Shown: positions 60,311-64,000 of the stretch, one piece after another | Layout: each line of letters opens with the position of its first letter | Position numbering within the stretch: position 1 is the stretch's first letter | Source of the DNA: CAZUAQ01 sp964618455 | GTDB lineage: Bacteria > Planctomycetota > Phycisphaerae > UBA1845 > PWPN01 | Length of the DNA: 64,000 nucleotides | Assembly: GCA_964618455.1 (NCBI GenBank) | Contig: CAZUAQ010000018.1 | Location: 1-64,000, forward strand | Reading direction: 5' to 3' | Translations under genes and position numbers: made by a program | Notes under the pieces: generated by a model | What the model was told of the DNA's origin: nothing | The model's database searches: none | What the model saw: only the letters and a program-made list of their open reading frames with translations

Positions 60311-60516
60311 TTTCGGGAAGGAATTATGGTGACTCCGCAGACGGTTCGGCGACACGACGGATCCTTGGATTTTGATGTGAAGATTGGTTACTTTCACTGA
60401 CGATAGAACCGGAACACCGCCACAACGTCAGGATAACTTATGACCGTTGGTGGCGAGGCCCGGTGACAGCGACGCCCTCGTCATGCGGTGGATCCCGTGA
60501 GGGCTTGGAGACGATT

Positions 60517-61839
60517 ATGGCAGGTTCTCGTAGCGGACAATCCAGTGGTGGCGGAAGTGGAAGCGGAGGAGGCGGCGGCAATCGCGGCGGTCGCCGATCG
60601 ACCTCGTGCAGCTTCTGCGGCAAGACCCAGCGCGAAGCCGGGCCCATGGTGGAAGGTCCCGGGGACGTCTACATCTGCGCGGCCTGCGTGGACCTCTGCC
60701 ACAACATCATCAAACAGGAAAAGCGGAAATCGGGCCCGTCGCGGCACATGACCGGGACGATCGCAACGCCGCGCCAGATCAAGGAATTTCTGGATAACTA
60801 CGTCATCGGCCAGGAGCGGGCCAAGCGGGCGCTCTCCGTGGCGGTCCACAATCATTACAAGCGGCTGGCCCATGCGGACTCCGCCGACGAAGACGATGTC
60901 GAAATCGACAAGAGTAACGTATTGCTGATCGGTCCGACGGGCTCGGGCAAGACGCTGCTGGCCAAGACGCTGGCCCGCGTTCTGAACGTGCCCTTCGCCA
61001 TCGGCGATGCAACCACGCTGACCGAGGCCGGTTACGTGGGTGAGGATGTCGAGAACATTCTGCTTCGTCTGCTGCAGAACGCGGATTATGATCTCGAGGC
61101 GGCTCAGCGCGGCATTGTCTACATCGACGAAATCGACAAGATCGGCAAGACGAGCCAGAACGTCAGCATCACGCGCGACGTCAGCGGCGAAGGCGTGCAA
61201 CAGTCGCTGTTGAAGATGCTTGAAGGCACGGTCTCGAATATTCCGCCCCAGGGCGGCCGCAAGCACCCCGAGCAGCAGTACATCCAGATGGACACGTCGA
61301 ACATCCTGTTCATCTGCGGTGGGACGTTCACCGGCCTCGATGAGATCATCAGCCGGCGGCTCGGCCAGTCGTCCATCGGGTTCGGTGGTGAAATCGAAAC
61401 CATGGCCACCGGCGACAGCGAATCGGACAGCGTCCTGGGATCGGTCACGCCGGAAGACCTGGTTGAGTTCGGGATGATTCCCGAGCTCGTCGGTCGGCTG
61501 CCCCTGATCACGGCGCTGGACCCGCTGAACATCCCGATGCTCATGCAGATTCTGACCGAGCCGAAGAACGCGCTCGTGCGTCAGTACCAGCGCTTCTTCG
61601 AGATGGAAGGCTGCGAGTTGGAGTTCACCGACGACGCGCTGGAGATCGTCTCCGATCGGGCGATGGCCCGGATGACCGGCGCACGTGCGTTGCGCGGCGT
61701 GCTCGAGGAGATCATGCTCGACGTCATGTTCCGCCTTCCGGAAGAAGGCAAGAACGGCAAGTACATGGTGACGCGCGAGGTGGCTCAGGGCGAAGAGGAT
61801 CTCTTCCAGCAGCAGGCCCGCCGTAAAGAGTCCGCCTGA
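60517..61839 (+). CDS. clpX: ATP-dependent Clp protease ATP-binding subunit ClpX
   Basis: Unfoldase that feeds tagged proteins to ClpP. The 440 residues include the N-terminal zinc domain (Cys31/Cys34 in 'CSFCGK', Cys54/Cys57 in 'CAACVDLC'), Walker A 'GPTGSGKTLLAKTLA', 'GYVGEDVENILLRLL', Walker B 'IVYIDEIDKI', the pore loop 'GGTFTGLDEII'-like region and sensor 2 'GARALRGVLEE'. TTGGAG lies 7 nt before the ATG. In front of the zinc domain there is a Gly/Ser-only stretch (about residues 5-24) not usual for ClpX. No clpP is in the window. Confidence 0.93.
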   Translation: MAGSRSGQSSGGGSGSGGGGGNRGGRRSTSCSFCGKTQREAGPMVEGPGDVYICAACVDLCHNIIKQEKRKSGPSRHMTGTIATPRQIKEFLDNYVIGQERAKRALSVAVHNHYKRLAHADSADEDDVEIDKSNVLLIGPTGSGKTLLAKTLARVLNVPFAIGDATTLTEAGYVGEDVENILLRLLQNADYDLEAAQRGIVYIDEIDKIGKTSQNVSITRDVSGEGVQQSLLKMLEGTVSNIPPQGGRKHPEQQYIQMDTSNILFICGGTFTGLDEIISRRLGQSSIGFGGEIETMATGDSESDSVLGSVTPEDLVEFGMIPELVGRLPLITALDPLNIPMLMQILTEPKNALVRQYQRFFEMEGCELEFTDDALEIVSDRAMARMTGARALRGVLEEIMLDVMFRLPEEGKNGKYMVTREVAQGEEDLFQQQARRKESA

Positions 61840-62001
61840 GTGTCGACGGGATGAGTCCCGTTCGGTGGACCGGCATCCCGGCCATCCCCATCTGAATACC
61901 ATTCACGAACTGCCGTCCGCGACCTGCGAGGCGGCTATTCTTTTTGCGCTTGCGGTGAAGCACGCCATGATCGATCTCACACCGATATCGGCCGTCACAT
62001 G

Positions 62002-63240
62002 TCAGGGGTAGACGAAATCGAAGAGGCTCTCGGCGGGCTCGACTTCGGGTTCGACGCCCCAATCGTCGAAGTCATTCAGGTAGGTCAGGTCCTCCCCCGA
62101 AAACTCGACGAGCCGGATCTGATCGTTCTGCGAGAGATCGATGGGGGGCTGGAGATCACTCTTTTTCAGGCGCCGGCCTTCCTCGTCGAACGCGATGATC
62201 ATGACGGGACGGAACGGGTGTTTGCGGTTGTGTCGTACGACGACGCCATGCCGCCCGCAGTCGAGCTGGATTCTCGCTCCGATGGGGAAGGGCTGAATCA
62301 GGCTGAGAAGGATTTTGCTGACCACGGGATCGTAGTGGCGATGGCACGGGCCTTCGGCGATCTCCCAGAGCACGCGCGAAGCGGACTTGGCCTGGCGATA
62401 CACCTTGGTGCTTGTGCCGGCGTCGTAGGCGTCACAGACACGAATCACGCGACTGAACACGTGAAGCTTCGACCCCGAGATGCCCGCGGGATAACCGGAG
62501 CCATCGAAGTTCTCATGGTGGGTGCGCACGATCATCTTCGCGACGGCATCAAATTCCTTGGGCAGCGATTCGGCCCCGGCGATGGGGTGCTCGAGGATCA
62601 GGTCCTGTTCATCCGGGGTGAGCGGCTCGTCCTTGTCCAGCAGGTACTCGAGGGGAAGCATGCCGATATCGTGGAAGAGGCATCCCAGTGCCAGCGGCGT
62701 GAGATTCATGCCGTAGCGGATGGAGAGCGATCGCGCGCGGCTGGTGCGTTCACGCTCCTTGAAGACATAGTCGCGTATGGTGTTGCCCACCAGCAGGGAG
62801 AGGTAGAAGACATTGGCGGCGTGCTCGTGAAAGTAGCTCTGCGGGTTATCGGATCGAAAGAGTGCGGCGCAGGCGACGGGATTGTCGCGGAGATATTCCA
62901 TGACCGACTCGATTTCGGTCTGGAGCCCGGAGATGTCCGCCGTTTTGAGGGAGGTCCGCCCCGCCATCTTGTCGCGGACGCGCGTCATCAGCCCGCCCAT
63001 CTTGCGGGTCACCGTGGCGGCGACGGTCTCTTCCTTGGAGGTGTCCTGGAACTCGACCATCTCGTCGAGCAGGGGATCGCTGATCTGCACGGTCATGTCG
63101 GGGCAGAGCCGGCAGATCTTGTTGACTTCCCACTCCTCGAGGACTTTGCCCGCCGAGACGAGGGTGTGCTTGTGCCGGTGGATGCCATGGTAAAGTCGCA
63201 TCCCGGGCTTGAGATCTCGGACAGGTACCAGCAACGGCAT
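62002..63240 (-). CDS. HD-GYP domain phosphodiesterase-type protein
   Basis: Cytoplasmic protein of 412 residues. An N-terminal ~60-residue domain of the type found in front of HD-GYP proteins ('VPVRDLKPGMRLYHGI') is followed by the HD-GYP unit: 'LGCLFHDIGMLPL' with the HD pair, 'THHENFDGSGYP' with the GYP, and 'RVIRVCDAYDAGTS'. These enzymes usually degrade cyclic di-GMP. The C-terminal ~80 residues ('PFPIGARIQLDCGRHGVV') form a small beta domain often seen in this class. GGGAAG precedes the ATG. It is convergent with clpX. Confidence 0.85.
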   Translation of the reverse strand: MPLLVPVRDLKPGMRLYHGIHRHKHTLVSAGKVLEEWEVNKICRLCPDMTVQISDPLLDEMVEFQDTSKEETVAATVTRKMGGLMTRVRDKMAGRTSLKTADISGLQTEIESVMEYLRDNPVACAALFRSDNPQSYFHEHAANVFYLSLLVGNTIRDYVFKERERTSRARSLSIRYGMNLTPLALGCLFHDIGMLPLEYLLDKDEPLTPDEQDLILEHPIAGAESLPKEFDAVAKMIVRTHHENFDGSGYPAGISGSKLHVFSRVIRVCDAYDAGTSTKVYRQAKSASRVLWEIAEGPCHRHYDPVVSKILLSLIQPFPIGARIQLDCGRHGVVVRHNRKHPFRPVMIIAFDEEGRRLKKSDLQPPIDLSQNDQIRLVEFSGEDLTYLNDFDDWGVEPEVEPAESLFDFVYP

Positions 63241-63400
63241 CGATCAGCACTTCCCGTGAAGACGAGGAGGGGCTTCCCCCGACCCTCTCGTTCCAAGCCG
63301 AAACGCAGACGCACGCACGGCTATTGTGCAATCGGACGCATTTCTGCGGGACTTGACGTGTGGGAAGGGATTCCGAAAGGGATCTGATTACCGGACCGTG

Positions 63401-64000
63401 TCAACTGAGGGTATCCGGCGGAAACGACAAGCCGGGCGGACAGGACCGCTTGTCCAGCTCGTCGCGAAGCCTGGCCGCCTGTTCATAGTCTTCACGCTCG
63501 ATGGCGTCATCCAATCGCTCGGACAGCGTCTGCTCGATCTCGTGTTCCTTGCGGATGCGCCGCTCCATCATGCGGAGCGCCTCGATCAGCGACGCGACAT
63601 CAACGACGTCTTCGCCGGTATCGATTTCCTCGCGCTCATCCTCGCAACACGCCCGGATTTCCCGGATGCCGTACTTGACGGTTTCCACCGCCAGTTCGGC
63701 CAATCCCGCCAGCAGAGCGCGCTCGGCCTGGCACATGCTGCGGTGCATGATGATGAAGGGGCGATACTGGATGTGCTCTTCCACGAATTCGTCGTCATCA
63801 ATCCGGGCGTCGATGATGTCGAGTATGTGGAGATTGTGGGTGGCGTCCTGGGCCGCGAGGCGGAAAAAGCGGTCGGCTTCGAGCGGTTCTTCCTCGATCC
63901 GGGCCTGTTCGGCGAGTGCCATCAGGCTGATGCGCCGGCGATAGTATTGCATCAGTTCCCTGGAAATCTCCTCCAACTCGTCTTCATCGAGATCGAGATC
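63401..64000 (-). CDS. UVR-motif (UvrB/UvrC-like) protein, cut by window edge
   Basis: The frame is open to the right edge, so the N-terminus lies outside the window; at least 199 residues are visible. It begins with an acidic segment ('DLDLDEDELEEIS'), continues with a helical, acidic region rich in Ala, Glu and Arg, and ends with a UVR motif ('LSERLDDAIEREDYEQAARL' then 'RDELDKR'), the interaction module shared by UvrB, UvrC, ClpC partners and McsA. A TTG at 63976 is not a convincing start. The function of this combination is not known to me. Confidence 0.7.
   Translation of the reverse strand, partial: DLDLDEDELEEISRELMQYYRRRISLMALAEQARIEEEPLEADRFFRLAAQDATHNLHILDIIDARIDDDEFVEEHIQYRPFIIMHRSMCQAERALLAGLAELAVETVKYGIREIRACCEDEREEIDTGEDVVDVASLIEALRMMERRIRKEHEIEQTLSERLDDAIEREDYEQAARLRDELDKRSCPPGLSFPPDTLS

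Noticed and set aside
59871..60332. Alternative frame starting at the GTG directly after TATAAT
   Set aside because: Its translation is Arg/Ser-rich without any domain; the overlapping frame from 59879 encodes a membrane helix plus SHOCT-like unit.

Overview
The window looks like chromosome from a GC-rich member of the Planctomycetota, probably Phycisphaerae or a close relative. The signs are: two secreted proteins ending in dockerin-like 'DADGDVD...CLSG' repeats, a PEP-CTERM protein, a Gfo/Idh/MocA fragment of the type expanded in planctomycetes, and a very long SecA (about 1,317 residues) with an extra cysteine cluster. The phylum is an inference from these signatures; no rRNA gene is present to confirm it. 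I see no tRNA, CRISPR array, prophage or insertion sequence.

Layout. 1-2.7 kb: the tail of an oxidoreductase and a secreted GH36 alpha-galactosidase. 2.7-7.0 kb (minus): DegT aminotransferase, family 2 glycosyltransferase and MATE transporter, a possible glycan-assembly group. 7.1-8.4 kb: a probable prepilin-like gene remnant and a lipoprotein. 8.5-15.2 kb (minus): a tightly coupled tetR-nodT-adaptor-RND efflux operon. 15.4-22 kb: a radical SAM protein, a five-heme cytochrome with a dockerin-like tail, and an Asp-box protein with the same tail. 22-33.4 kb: housekeeping and metabolism (mutY, ribE-pdxA, aspC, methyltransferase, HAD phosphatase, GH63-like hydrolase).

33.4-48.5 kb is the most interesting part. 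Six minus-strand genes may form one operon: pyruvate:ferredoxin oxidoreductase, a dihydroorotate-dehydrogenase-like protein, a DUF4405 membrane protein, ADP-forming acetate-CoA ligase, an acetyl-CoA hydrolase/transferase-GNAT fusion and a hemerythrin. Immediately upstream is a globin-coupled histidine kinase with an NtrC-type sigma-54 activator, and a divergent OFA-family transporter. A -24/-12 (sigma-54) promoter motif with the correct GG-N10-GC spacing lies before both the oxidoreductase and the transporter, each with an inverted repeat further upstream. The simplest reading is a heme-based gas sensor that switches a pyruvate-to-acetate energy pathway by way of sigma-54. This is inferred from sequence only.

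48.6-53 kb: cytochrome c'-like lipoprotein, OprB porin and acetyl-CoA synthetase, so acetate can be both made and reused. 53-64 kb: PEP-CTERM protein, secA followed by a mini-protein that repeats SecA's own zinc-binding tail, a LAB_N membrane protein, clpX, an HD-GYP protein and a UVR-motif protein cut by the window edge.

Another recurrent feature is promoter architecture. At least six genes without a Shine-Dalgarno sequence have a TAnnnT hexamer 6-7 nt before the start codon, as expected for leaderless transcripts, while other genes carry good GGAGG-type sites.
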